Shown piece after piece: positions 31,001 through 44,992 of a stretch of DNA of 64,000 nt. The DNA is from Tetramitus jugosus. Its lineage: Eukaryota > Heterolobosea > Eutetramitea > Acrasida > Vahlkampfiidae. The stretch lies in the NCBI GenBank assembly GCA_937625935.1, contig OW569367.1, positions 1 through 64,000 of the forward strand, in the 5' to 3' direction. The position numbers and the translations under genes were made by a program. Within the stretch, counting starts at the first letter, position 1, and the number at the start of each line of letters is the position of its first letter. Below the pieces are notes generated by a model, which was given only the letters and a program-made list of their open reading frames with translations, made no database searches and was not told where the DNA came from.

Positions 31001-34000
31001 GAATGGTTCTATAGTTTGTAAATGTTGTGCCACTTCCTAATTCTCCTCGGGAGTTGTCGCCCCAAGAGTATGGGATTCCGTCCACAGATATTGCAAGAGA
31101 GTGATACTGGCCTGCAAATACGTACACTGCCTTTTTCACATTAAATATACTCAACACTCTCCCTGGTCTGTATTGAGAGTTAGACGAGTCAGAACTACCA
31201 TCTCCCAATTGGCCATACGAGTTTTGGCCCCAAGAATAAATCTTTCCATCTCGAGTTAAGCCCAGGCAATGAGTTGTGCCGCACGAAATGGAGATCAAAT
31301 CCGTTAAGCCTTGAATCAGGACAGGTTTTGTCTGATATCCACCATTGAATCCCAATCCGAGCTGTCCATTTGCATTGTTACCCCAAGTAAAGACGGACCC
31401 GTTGCTGGCAACAGCAACAGCGAAAGATCCTCCTGCAGTAACAGTTGCGAGACTCATATTGAGTTGAGAGAATAATGTGATAACGGGAGTGGTACGACCA
31501 GTGGTAGTTCCATCTCCAAGCTGTCCCACTTCATTTGCACCAACAGCAAACAACTTGCCATCTGTAGAAACAGCAAGAGTGAAAGCCGATCCCGCTGATA
31601 CAAACTTCATTGATTGTCGATCCAGAAGAGGTGCTCTTGATTTAACAATATGACGAGTATCAACTAATAATCCGTCTCCCAATTGACCTGACTGAGCTTT
31701 ACCTGTCGCATACATGAAACCAAAGCTAGTTTGTTCACAATCAATGCCACTAATTTCAGGAGAACAAACACAAGTATTATTCGGCAAACAAAAACCATTG
31801 CTGCTACAAACAAGTGGATCAGTATTGTTCTTTTCGTTACAAACATTCATACTACAATCCAAATATTCAAATCCTGGCTTGCACTGACATTGATCAATGG
31901 CAACACATTTACCACGAGAAGAACACACAAGAGGATCATCCGATAAGTAGCCGTAGCAGGTAGACCCATTATAAAGGAACAGGGTATGATCAAATCCTGG
32001 CGCCAACAAAGAAATGACTCTGTCGGAAAATGGATTAACGACTTGTACAGGATAAAGTCGTGAATCAGTTCGTCCATCGCCCAACTGACCTCCAGAGTTC
32101 ACTCCCCAACTATATGCTTTTCCTGAGGAAGTTAATCCAAAGGCAGAATATCTACTAGCAAACAATAATTTTGTTTCATTCGAAACTCCTCCCCCAATAA
32201 ACACTGGAATTGGTTTCGATTGTTCTGTTGTGTTACAACCTATCTGGCCGAAAAAGTTACCCCCCCATGCAAATATGGTGTCGTCCGAGAATCGAGCATA
32301 GGAATTTTGGTCATTCGCAGCCAAGTGAATGGCAGTTTTTCCTACAATTGGAGCAGGGGCGACGATAGTTGGAACGTACTTGTTAAAGGTTGATCCCTCC
32401 CCCAACTGGCCATAACTGTTTCTTCCCCATGCATAAATGACTCCAAACGGTCCAATCGCAAGTGAATGAGATAGACCTGCATAAATGGAGGCCATGGGTA
32501 CTTTATCAATAACTCCAACACCGGTCTGGATAGGAAGCAATCGAATCTCATTTGTACCATCTCCCAACTGACCATCTTCATTATTTCCCCAACCAATGAC
32601 CATACCATCATAGGTGAGAGCCAGAGTGTGTCTATCTCCACAAGCGAGTGCAGCAATGGTGAGATTTTGGAGCATTCCACCAACTTGAATAGGCACAGAG
32701 GAAGGTAAAAACGAGTAATCATTATTTCCTAACTGTCCTCTTGAATTATCGCCCCAAGTCCAAACAACCCCATCAGTATCAACAGCGGTCACATGAGCTC
32801 CACCGACACACAGAGTTCTAATGGTTGCATTTTCAAGACCAGTGACGAGAACAGGTAATAATCGAGTTTGAGTACTACCATCACCCAATTGGCCCACGTC
32901 GTTTAATCCCCATGTGAAGACACGCCCATCAGATGTTAATCCAGCACTAAAAGTAATGCCTGAGGCCACATGAGTGAGAACAACTCCTGAAAGAGGCCCA
33001 CCGACAGCTGTGGGTAATAGATTTGCAGAGAATCGATATCCATTACCTGCTTGACCCTTTGTTCCCGAGCCCACCGCAAATGCCATTCCAGCAATCGAAT
33101 GTCCACATTCAGAACCGTCATAGCCAGGCCTACACACACAAGCATCGGCAGCCATGCAAGTACCCCTTCCAGAGCAGACTGAAGGATCACTTGCATTCTT
33201 GTTGAAGCACAAGAAGCTGCTACAATCAGGTGCATTGTAATAATTGAAACATGTACACTTATCGCTACCAGTGCACACACCCTTTGTTGAACAGACGCTT
33301 GGATCCTCAGAAAACTTTCCAAAGCAAGTGGTGCCGTTGAACAAGTAGAGAGAGAAAGTATCACCGGCAACAACGGCCGTTGGATACGTATCTGGATAAT
33401 ACACAGCCACACGAACAGGTCGAGTAACGGCACTAATGTTGAAACCTCCGTCTCCTAGCTGGCCAAACAGATTGCTACCCCAAGAATAGGCCGTATTGTT
33501 TTCAGCGAGTGCAAGTGCATGTTGTCCTCCAGCACTGACAGACATGATACGAACATCAGTCGGCAGGGAAGTCACTTGAACTGGGCTAAGTCTATCCACA
33601 AGGGTACCATCACCATTTTGGCCTGCATCATTGGCTCCCCAACAATACACACTACCATCAAAGGAGACAACGCAGGTAAAAGCGCCTCCTGCAGAAATTT
33701 GAGAAACAGTTTTGCCGTACAACAATCCTGCTACCTGAACTGGCAATATTTTTTGAGTCGTTGTTGTATCTCCCAATTGGCCTCTGCTGTTTGCTCCCCA
33801 GGAATAAACTGTACCATCGGACCCGAGGGCGACAGAATGATTCGCACCCGCGTCAATAGACACTATAAATTTATCAGCCAACAAGCCTCCTACTAATGTT
33901 GGAGTAAACTTGGAAGTCAAAGTACTGTCTCCCAATTGGCCATTGCTGTTGTCTCCCCAACTATAAATTGTTCCATTCGTTGTCAGAGCCATAGAATGAT

Positions 34001-37000
34001 GATAACCACAAGATATGGCAACGACCTCAATAATTCCCAAATCTCCAGAACTAACAGGAATGGGGACACTTGATGATGTTACATTAACTCCTAGAGCACC
34101 ATGTAAATTGGATCCCCATGCATACACTTGACCAAAATTATCCAAAGCCATTGCATGAGAGAATCCACCACAGATAGAGATGATATTCATTCCACTCAAA
34201 ATTTGCACAGGCAAACTCTTGCTAACAGTTGTACCGTCTCCCAGTTGTCCGTGTGCATTATTACCATAGGCATATATTGCACCACTGAGAGTTCTGAGGA
34301 AAGTGTATTGATAACTTGGAACAATGATGCTCATCACCTTGCCTATGAAAAGTGTTGACTGAAGAACATCTGCTTGCATTCCAATATTTTTCTGACCCAG
34401 CTGTGAATTGCTATCATCACCAGATGCAAACAGATATCCATATCCAGATATCTCACAATTTCTACCTCCATATCCAAGATGACAAACACACGTGTCTAAA
34501 GAGACACACCTACCATTACTCGAGCAAACATTAGGTGATGTGGCATTGACTCCATAACATTGAGCAATGCTACAATCATTTCCTCCATAGCTGGGTGGAC
34601 ATTCGCAAGTGTCTGTGGCTGTGCAATTTCCTCTCCATGAGCAAACGGTGGGATCATCAAACACGATTCCAAAACAAGCAACTCCTGAATAGAGATACAA
34701 GGTGTGAGTACTACCAGAGTTGACGTCAGTAATGTATCTCTGAGGGAGAGTGTTAGCCACAGCAATAGGATCTTGTCTGGGAGACACAAAAGTGGCATCG
34801 CCTAGTTGACCATTGAGGTTTTCTCCAACAGCAAAAGCGGTTCCATTTGATGTCAAGAACACGGCAAAACCTTTTCCTCTACCGGCTGTAATTTTCTTGG
34901 TTGGGAAAGGAGTGTCTAGCACAATTTCAACAGGGAGGAGGACGTTGGCCGTACTCGACGAATCTCCGAGCTCTCCTATTTGGTTCGAACCCCAACCAAA
35001 CACTGTACCATTCGAAAGTAAAGCGTACGAACTGAGAGCACCACCGACAACCGAAATGATATCGCGTCCATATACATTATGACTAGTGATAGGATATGGG
35101 TACACTCTGTTAAGAAGTTTTCCATCTCCGAGTTGGCCTGCAAAATTATCACCCCATGCAAAGATCACTCCATCCTCACTGAGTGCAAGGGAGTGACTAT
35201 GTCCAGCAGAAACCTTTGTGATTCTTCTAGTGTTTAGAATTCCACCCACTTGAGTAGGAATTGATGCGGCGGTAGTTGTTCCAGATCCCAACTGACCCTT
35301 ATCGTTGAGACCAAAGGTAAATACAACGCCCTTGTTGGTGACTACAATCGAATGATAGCCACCGCAAGCAATATCTAGGATGGTTTCATTCAGCAAGGAT
35401 GGAGGACTCACCGGTGACAAGTAAGAATCTGTGTTTCCAGTTCCCAACTGTCCATACGTATTGCTACCAAAAGTATAGAGAATTCCATTCTCATCGATGG
35501 CTAAAGTATGTGACATGCATGCTTGAATTTTTCTAATTTTTTGATTCTTTAGAATTTTGGTTGGATAGAAGCGATTGAATGTTGACCCGTCCCCTAATTG
35601 GCCCTTGTCATTTAGGCCCCAAGCATAAGCTCCTAGAGAGTTCAAGTCCACTGCAAATGAATTACCATCTCCAGCTGAAGTAAAATGCACATCTCTCCGG
35701 GCGAATAAACTAGATTGCTTGGGTGTGTTTTGAGTCACAAAAAATCCATCTCCCAATTGAGAATATGTATCATCACCTGAAGCATAGAGGAAGCGAAGGT
35801 CAATCTGATTGCACGTTGCTCCGCTAAATCCTGGATAGCATGAGCAATAATCTGGATACATACACCGACCATTACCAGAGCAGACGAGAGGATTATCTCC
35901 AGCAGTTCCGTAACAGTTGGCAATACTACAGTTACCTCGATTTTCATACCCTTGATCACAAATACAAATATCATCTCCAATGCACAAGCCTCTAAATGAG
36001 CATACACTAGTGTCATCAGACAGTATTCCATAACAGTAGGTACCATTGATGATAAACACAGAATGAGATGTGCTGGCAGATGCCATGATGAATGTACTTT
36101 CTGAGAATTGTGTGGATGCGACTCGAGTCGGTATCGTACGGGTGGTGATTGTTTTATCAATTCCCAACTGACCAAATGCGTTTAGGCCCCAGGCATAAGC
36201 AGCTCCTCGACTGGAAACAGCGATTGCATAATCTTGCCAACGTCCAGCGGAGATCTGTGTAATATTTTCAGCAATATCAATAAGGGTGGGCATATTTTGT
36301 TGAAGTGTATGATTCAAACCCAACTGATAATTATTATTCAAACCCCAACCATAAACCTTACCGTCGGTTGTGACTACATAGCATGATGATCTACCAGCAC
36401 TAATATCGATCATGTCCAGTGGTAGTAGAACATCGTTCACCACCCTTGCATGGGGTTGGTTTCTCGTCAAAGGTAAACCATCAGCAAGAACTCCTTCGCT
36501 ACCCCTGCCCCAGACATACACACGTCCAAGGCTGTCTAATGCCATCGAGTGATAATGACCCGCAGAAATCTTGATGAGCTTCTTATTCTTCAAAATCTCT
36601 CCTCTATCAGGATTGGACTGAATTTGTGCTGCTAACCTCACATAACCTCCATGGGAAGGATCTCCCAACTGGCCGTATATATTTTGCCCCCAACCAAATA
36701 TTCGACCATCCTCTGTTATTGCAAGAGTATGAGCTAGTCCACACGCAACTTGTCGAACGACATCTCGTGTATAATCAAAACCGAGTACCTTCTCAGGTTT
36801 AGTGGAGTAGTAAAGATTGCCTATTCCGAGTTGGCCGGTAATTAGTGGATAATCAGTGTCGCAATTAGGATTGCAATTTGTTGGATTGACGCAATTGAAA
36901 AGAGTTGAAGGGGAAGATTTTCTGCAGGTTTCGGAGGTATGTAGTGATTGCATGTTGGAACCCCAAGACCACACAACTCCACTGGAATCGACAGCGACCG

Positions 37001-40000
37001 TGTGATATGTGCTGGAGCATACACTCTTGAAATAATTGGTTCCTGCCATCACACGCTTAGGAATGTTTGTATCAGTGTTGAGTCCATCTCCGATCAAGTT
37101 GAACATACGACCACTACCCCATGCATACAATGAATAATTCTCATCGATCGCAAATGTCGTATCTGCTCCAGATGTAACAAAAAGTACCAAATTTTTCGAA
37201 GACAATGGACTGGCTGTCTGCACGATCCGTAGTTCGTTGTCATAGTAGTCATTTCCCAACTGGCCAGCAGCATTATTACCTACTGTGAAAGTGTATCCCG
37301 TGTTTGAATTTTCACAGTTATCACCTGTCCAACCAAGGCCACATACACACTTATTGGGCGACACGCACACACCACGACCCGAACACACAGAACTTGAGTT
37401 TCCAGCAATATTCTGACATAGATTTACACTGCAATCTGAACCAATACTACCAGCGTAACATTGACAAGCATCTGATCCGGTACAGACACCCTTTCTGGAG
37501 CAAACGACTGGATCGTCGGACAAAATTCCAAAACAGTAAGTCGAGTTATACATGATGAGAGTGTGTGAGTCACCAATAGAAGTCATAATAATTCTTCTTT
37601 GATCATAGTTGTTCACAACAGAAGAAGGATAGAGCTTTCCTGTTGCAGTACCGTCGGCCAGCAAGCCATATGGATTGGCACCCCAAGAATAAGCTGGACC
37701 CTGTTTGTAAGAAGTAGTGGCAATCAGGGAGGGAGACCAAGAACCAGCGCTCACTCCAGTCACATTATTTAACAGGGGAGCAGAATTAGCAACGCTAGAT
37801 ACTCTCAAAGGAACAAGTTGAGAGGCCGAGACCGCATTGATGCCCATTTGACCATCGGCATTTCCACCCCAGGCAAACACTTTGCCGTCGCTTGTAGAAA
37901 CAACGGAAAACAAGGCACCTGCAGCAATATTGGTCACTCTTTCGAAAAGGATTACACCCTCAACTCGCGTGGGGAAACGCTGACTATTCAAGGTACCATC
38001 ACCAATCTGGCCATTTGAATTATATCCCCATGTGTAGACCTCCCCGTTTGAACTCAGGGCCATTGAGTGATACTTGCCAGCAGCAATCTGAATCACAATT
38101 GTACTCTCTAGAGCACCATATACTGGTGTGTTCAAACCTACTCGAACAGGAGAGAACAAGGGAGAATTATAACTTCCATCTCCCACCTGGCCATTATTGT
38201 TTGATCCCCATCCATACACCTTACCACTTGCTGTTAGAACAAGTACATGTTCAACTCCGCAAGCTACTTGTATCGCTGGATCTGTCTCTGAAAATTGAGT
38301 CACCCTAGTAGGTGAAAAAGTGTACAACAAATCAGACCCTAAGCCCAACAAACCTGTGGTTACAGGATAGTTTGCAGTACAATAGGGGTGGCATGTACTT
38401 CTCTTATCTCCACAGGGATAGGTAGTGCAAGGAGCGGAAGCGGAACAAGAATAAGTTCGCTGGCAAACGTCTCGTTGATTTACAGAATTCCATCCCCAGC
38501 TGAACACATAGCCATTAGAATCCACAGCTACAGTGTTGTACAATCCAGAACAAACGTCTACGAATGATCCAGAACCAAAACTTCTCTTGACTGGTCGATT
38601 AATTTTGTCAACCTTTGAACCCGAGCCAAGTCGACCACTATCAGTGAGCAAGGATGCAGCTGAGCTACCCCAAGAAAACAGACTGCCGTCGTCATATGCG
38701 ATTGCCCAAGAAATTTCACTTCCTGCAAATACTCTCTTCACATATCTTCCTGGGCCCAACGGATATCCAATTTGAACCTGATCCAGTCTATCAAACACAT
38801 CATCAATTCCAAGCTGTCCACTATTATCTCGTCCAACACTGAACAGCATTCCCATGGATAACAATTCGCAGTTCTCTCCAGCATAAGAGGACATACAATG
38901 GCAACTATCAAGCCCAACACAAGTACCACGACCCGAGCAAGTTTCATTGCTGTTGCTGCTTACATTGAAGCATAGGGTTATTTCACATTCTGGACCATAA
39001 TAGCCTTCGTCGCAGGAACATACGTCAGTGTCAATGCATTTTCCTCGTCTGGAACACACGAGAGGATCATCAGCAAGGATATCAAAACAGTATGTACCAT
39101 TGTACAAGAACAAGGTATGATATTGACTAGGGGCGATAGCGACTATATATCTGTTTGGATATGGATTATTCACCAATCGAGGAGCAATTCGAGCAGCAGA
39201 TGCTGCTCCATCTCCTAGAACTCCAAATGTGTTATCACCCCATCCATAAGCACCGTTCGACACCGATGACACGATGACATAGTCAGCCCAAACGCCAGCA
39301 CCAATGAATGACATGTTGCTGAGAAGAGGAACTTGTGACGGTATTCTCATGAGAGAAATGGTCGAGTTAATTCCTAATTGACCTAGATTATTTGCGCCCC
39401 ATGAAAACACTTCTCCAGAAGAAGAGAGAGCATAAGCGGCTTCTCTACCAGCAGCAATACGAACAATAGGTTCCTTGTAAATCAAGCCAGACACCATCTT
39501 TGGATGTCTAACATCCCTACCAGAGGTACCATCACCTAATTGACCGTTTGTGTTTCCTCCCCACACATACACTTCTCCATGATCCCCCAACGCCATACTA
39601 AAGTATTCTCCACATTCAATAGCGATGACTCGTGCAAAATCAAACAAAGTGGTCACATCAACGGGTGTCTGAACGTTACTGCCCCACATGGTTGTACCCA
39701 CCTGACCTCTCGTATTTTCACCAAAGCCGAACACTCGTCCACCTGATGTTAACAACAATGTATGATATCTTCCGCTGGCTACTTGAACAACCGGATCATT
39801 TGCAGGAAGGCCAGACACTTGGATGGGAGCGAACGAATAGTAGAGGTTCGCTACACCCATGTGACCAATGATAACTGGGATATTGGTTTGACAAGCAACA
39901 TTACAAGGAGCATAATTAGAAGTACAAGAATAGGTGCCGCAATAATAGGTGCACCATCCACAGCAACTCCAGCTTCTTGTACAAGTGGTTCTAAAATCAT

Positions 40001-43000
40001 AAACGTTCCATCCCCACGAAAATACTCGACCCTGAGAATCAGCTATAACAGTATGGATTGCACTGGAGGCAATACTCACAACCTTCATCGAAAATGGTAT
40101 TACAGGTCTTTTGTTGAAACCACTTGTTTGACTATCTCCCTGACGACCATATAGTTTTGTTCCCCAAGAATATACTGTGCCTTGTCCATCAACTGCAAAA
40201 GACAAATCAATCCCGGACGCAATTTGTTCAGCATACACTCGGAAATTCAAAGGAAGAGATGTTCTTTGAGGAGTAACCATATTATAAAAGTAATCATCTC
40301 CCAATTGCCCCACATCGTTTTTTCCCACAGTATAGGTATATCCAAATATTCGGTCAGTACATTCGCGTCCAGAGTAACCAGGTAAGCATGAGCAACTATC
40401 GAGTGCGACACAAGTACCTCGACCTGAACAGGTTACATTACTGCTACTGCTAATTCCAAAACAAGTAGTTAGACTGCAATCAGCACCTGAATACCCAGGA
40501 TCACAAACACATTGATCGCTGCCTGAGCAGTTACCTCTTCTTGAACAAACCAATGGATCATCAGATAATATTCCATGGCAAAAGGTTCCATTATATATGA
40601 ATAGAGTGTGGTCCTGACCTGGTCCTGCACTCACGATAGTTCCCCCTCTGTCATTGACAACCAAGACAGGCAATGTCTCGTATGTGGATGTGGAACCCTT
40701 ACCTAAATTCGCATAAGAATTATATCCCCAAGCCAAGGCATTTCCATTGTTTGTAATTGCAATCACGTAACCATTCTCCTTACCAGTATGAATAGAACGA
40801 ATAAAGTATTGTGACATTCCCTGGACTAGGACCGGCACAATCCTTTGTGTGATGGTTCCATCTCCCAGCTGACCTCGAGAATTATCACCCCAAGAATAGA
40901 CTGCTCCTTCGTTAGTAACAGCATATGAAGATAGAGCACCAGCAGCCACATATGTAACGACCTTTCCCAATAGTGCTCCGTACACTGGAGTGGGTACGTT
41001 CTTTTGTGTCGTTGTTCCATCTCCCAACTGGCCGTTTGAGTTTAGCCCCCATGTGAACACCTGACCAGTGGAAGTAAGCGCAATTTGATGATAAGAGCCA
41101 CCTTCTATTTGGACAACATTTTTGATTCCAACTGCTCTCTTTGGAGTGAACATGGTTGCTGGAGTATCGCCATATCCGAGTTGACCCTGTATGGATTGCC
41201 CAAAAGAATAAATTTGTCCACTGGATGTTAGAACCGATACGAACGACCTTCCACAAGCAATACTCATTGCTGGATCCGTAGATATTGATGGCAGTCCACT
41301 GATAACAACGGGAGTTAATACACCACCTGTAGAGGTGATGTAAGCTCCAGAACCATAAACTGTTCCATCCGCAGAAACAGCGGCAAAATGTTCCAAATCA
41401 GCACATGCTCCTGTGATATTCTTCAACACAAGATATGGACGAGTTCTGTCTATCATAGTATTGTCACCCACTTGGCCATTGTTGTTTTTTCCCCACGTAT
41501 ACAACTCGCCATCTGTTGTTAGCGCTAATGAGTAAAATACTGCACCATCGACTACCTGTACAAACTTTCTGGACACTCCACCCTGAACAATTAACATATT
41601 GAGAGAGTATGTCAATGTAGGATCATCATTTCCTAATTGATACTGAGTACTTGTCGAGTCTTGTCGTCCGAGAGCAAAAGCCAATCCAAATAGTTCAATT
41701 TCACATCTGTCACCAACATATCCAACCTTACATCTGCACGAGTCTGACGCTATACAAAATCCCACACCAGAACAAACAGAAGACTCTGTTGAGTTGACAC
41801 CATAACATGAATATATGGAGCAATCAGGACCAGAATACCCGGGCAGACAATTGCACGTATCTGCTGCAGTACAATTTCCTCTATAACTGCAAACTTGAGG
41901 CTCATCTGGCAAGACTCCAAAGCAAATATAATCACCAGCTCCGCCAATTCCTCCTCCATAAATAATGAGAGAATGTGTTGCGCTGGCAGATACTGTTTGA
42001 ACAGGTCTCAAGGGAAACATGGAATTGAATCGCTTTGGAGCCGCACTCCTTGCAATTGTACCATCTCCCAATTGACCAAATGAATTCGCACCCCATGTGA
42101 AAGCATTGAAGCTCCTTGTGATTGCTAATACATGGGATTCTATAGTGGGAGAAGCAAGAGTAAAATTAATATTCGCAGCCGAGACACTGGACACTAACTC
42201 TGTACCAAATCCACCAATTATTTGCGGTACCCTCGAAGTGCCAGCTGCACAACCTGTTCCCAATTGGCTAGTAGAGCAGTCTCCCCAAGAATAAACGCCT
42301 CCATCAGATGTAACAGCATACGATGATAATCCTCCTGCTGAGATGCCAGTAACAATCTTTCCATCCAAACTACCTTTGACCCACAAAGGAAGATACTTAG
42401 GCACAACCGTATTATCTCCCAATTGCCCGTAACCATTTCCTCCCCAACTATACAAGTATCCATCGTCTACTATCGCTAGTGTATGTGTAGCGCCCATTGA
42501 AATACCAGACACACGTCTTTTGTACAAGATTCCTGAGATAAACACTTGAGTAGGTACAAGTCGATTCGAGACAGTATTATCTCCCATTTCTCCATTCACA
42601 TTTCTACCCCAAGAGTACATTGTATTGTTTGCTGCCAATGCAGATGATGAATTAAGACCACAAGCGACAGAAACTATCAGTTGGCCAGTTAGTACTCCCC
42701 CTACTTGGGCAGGAGTAGAAGAAGATATCGTATTTCCTGATCCCAATTGACCGAATGAATTATCTCCCCATGTATAGACCTTACCTAGATCATCAACTGC
42801 TACGCTGTGATACAATCCAGCGCACATGTCTACAATCTTTCTGCCAGCTGAAATCCAAGGTCCAGGAACAAGGACCGGATTACCAGCATCGATCGTCGTA
42901 CCATCACCTATCTGTCCTCGCTTATTTGATCCCACTGCATACAAGGAATTATCCGATAAAAGGATCAGAGAGAATGATACGCCAGAAGATATGTGGGTAG

Positions 43001-44992
43001 ATTGAGAGGAAAAGGAGATGGATCGGACAGGAATATACTGTCGAACATTAAAACCACCTCCACCGTCTGCCAACTGACCAAATGAATTATCACCCGCGCC
43101 ATAGAGATATCCAATCTTCCGAACTGAACAATGATCTCCTTTGTATCCACTATAACACACACAAGTGTCGATGGTCATGCATGAACCATGTCCTGAACAC
43201 ACCAATGGATCACTGGAATTCAATCCAAAACATATAGGTAAACTGCAATCCTCTCCCGTATATCCAGGCTCGCATGAACAAGTATCAAGTGCAGTACAGT
43301 TTCCATGGGCAGTACAAACTTGAGGATCATTCGCGTAAATAGAAAAGCATGACTTACCTGTTATACTGAAGAGGGTCTGCGTATCACCAGGCCCAACGTC
43401 TGAAAAGGTTGTGTCTGCGAAAGGCACGTTAAGCTTTGTAGGAACAGTGGACGCACCTGTTGTGCCTATTGCAATATTTCCCTTCAAGTTGTTTCCAAAG
43501 CCGAACAATTCGTTGGTGGTTGTATACACAAAAACTGTATCTGATACTCGACTACTCCATACATTTGTCACAGCTTGAGTGATCTTATTTGTTGAAGGGA
43601 GTGACGTAAAAGTAATGGTTGCGTTGTTAAAAGCAAGTTGATTATTACCGTTTTGACCCCATGAGTGAAGCACATTGTTGTTTGTGATCGCATAGGAAGA
43701 ATTGGTTCCCGCACTGATCCTTATCACAGGGACTGACAATAGACTTCCTCGACCTCCAATAAAAAGTGGAGCTGCAACCAAGTGAACCATATTGTTAGCA
43801 TCTCCCAGCTGCCCATGAGTCGATTGTCCCCAAGAATACAGTTTTCCTTCAGAAGTTAAAGCCAAATTGTGGTAGTATCCACTAGCAATTTGAACGACCA
43901 CCGCTGTACCGATATTGGTTGTAACTTGGAATGGCACTGGATGAGCAGAAGTACTCGCATCTCCCAACTGCCCATACTGCCCGGAACCCCACGCCCATAG
44001 TTTGCCGTCGACTGTCAAGGCATTTGAGTGCATCTATTGAAAAACAAGGCGTTAAAAAAACGTTTTAAAAAGTAAACAACTTCACATCAAACTACATACC
44101 CTTCCACAACTAACCTTGTTCACAGTTGCCGGAAGAACTGACGAACCAGCAACAGCAGGAAGAAGCACTGGATTGTATGTGGCACTTGCGCCATCAGGAT
44201 CAGGATTATTGACATCTTGAGGTACTCCAAGCCAACCAAAATCCATGACAGCTAAAAATTGGGGATTATTCACTTGATAATCAGCTCGATTCGTTCCCCA
44301 TGTATAAACAACTCCTTTGTCGTCTACCGCCATCGAGTGATAGTAACATGCGGCGATATCTACAATTTTTTTTCCAGATAACACCCCTTGGACCATTGTG
44401 GGAAAGATGCGATCATTTGTATCTCCAGTTCCTAGAACGCCAAACTTATTGTAACCCCAGGCCCATACCTCTCCTTTTGTTGTTAGAGCGAGCGAGTATT
44501 TAAAACCAGATGAAACCGTAACGACACTCATCGGTCCAAACCAGCCAGCCACTCTCGTGGGTGTTGTTTTTTGTGCCAAAAATCCATCACCCAATTGACC
44601 ATTATCATTTAGACCGCTCGAGTAGGTAAAGGCCGTTCTCAAAGAAGCACAATATGGACCAGCATATCCAGAAAAACAAGAGCACACTTCATCGGATATA
44701 CAATAACCATTATTTGAACACCCCGCAGAGATTGTGGAATGTACTTCTGTCACTCCATTGCATGTGGTCGCATCGACTCGATCTACCATGGTTAAACAAA
44801 TATCACTAAAGTTTAAAATCTCTATCCTGTGGACCGAATCAATTACACACAAAGATGATAATAATAATAATAGGATCAAATAGATATCATACGAGTCATG
44901 AAAATCAAAGTCATCAACATGAAAGCAAGAACAGCAATGCCAACCCTCTTTCGAGCTGACACTATCAGCCTTGTAGTATACATATCCCTCAT
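25095..44992 (-). CDS. Giant RCC1-propeller/EGF cell-surface receptor; exons 44992-44893, 44782-44100, 44033-25095
   Basis: My exon model gives 6,573 residues. Exon 1 (100 nt) encodes a signal peptide: MRDMYTTRLIVSARKRVG then a hydrophobic stretch ending FMT. Intron 44783-44892 (GTATGA...TAG) and intron 44034-44099 (GTATGT...ATAG) keep the frame and join VSCGR to MHSNALT. Ten RCC1 beta-propellers of seven blades follow (blade signature VYSWGxNxxGQLGDG), separated by pairs of six-Cys EGF-like modules (CSGRGTC...C-C-GYSG..C). Then come about 23 tandem EGF modules, a Cys-poor propeller-like domain, two IPT/TIG-like domains (RITSITPSNASI; INRILPTTAVKGDPV), a transmembrane helix at about 25415-25500 and a 100-residue tail rich in Ser and acidic residues. 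Many NxT/S sites. Inferred role: adhesion or prey recognition. No soluble RCC1 nuclear function is implied. Confidence 0.9.
27745..30605 (-). repeat. Array of about 23 EGF-like modules
   Basis: Within the giant gene. Modules of about 40 residues follow the plan CYGxNxTDPxVCSGHGxCxxPDxCxC..G..G..C, with six cysteines each, the pattern of tenascin/EGF-type modules. One module (near 30060) has a longer insert between its first and second Cys. No calcium-binding DxxE leader is obvious. Confidence 0.88.
30620..44640 (-). repeat. Ten tandem RCC1 propeller modules with EGF-pair linkers
   Basis: Within the giant gene. EGF pairs lie near 43140-43350, 41700-41935, 40345-40590, 38850-39100, 37290-37550, 35790-36050, 34440-34690, 33090-33345 and 31725-31975. 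Repeat spacing is about 1.35 kb, rising to 1.5 kb for propellers 4-6, which carry an extra Cys-rich loop. Each propeller ends in a strand like HTLFLYNGT leading into the linker, which fits ring closure by the last strand. Confidence 0.88.

Noticed and set aside
26361-43162. Dozens of 60-170-codon frames opposite or overlapping the giant receptor gene
   Set aside because: Shadows created by its repetitive, Cys/Gly-rich coding sequence; none has an independent motif.
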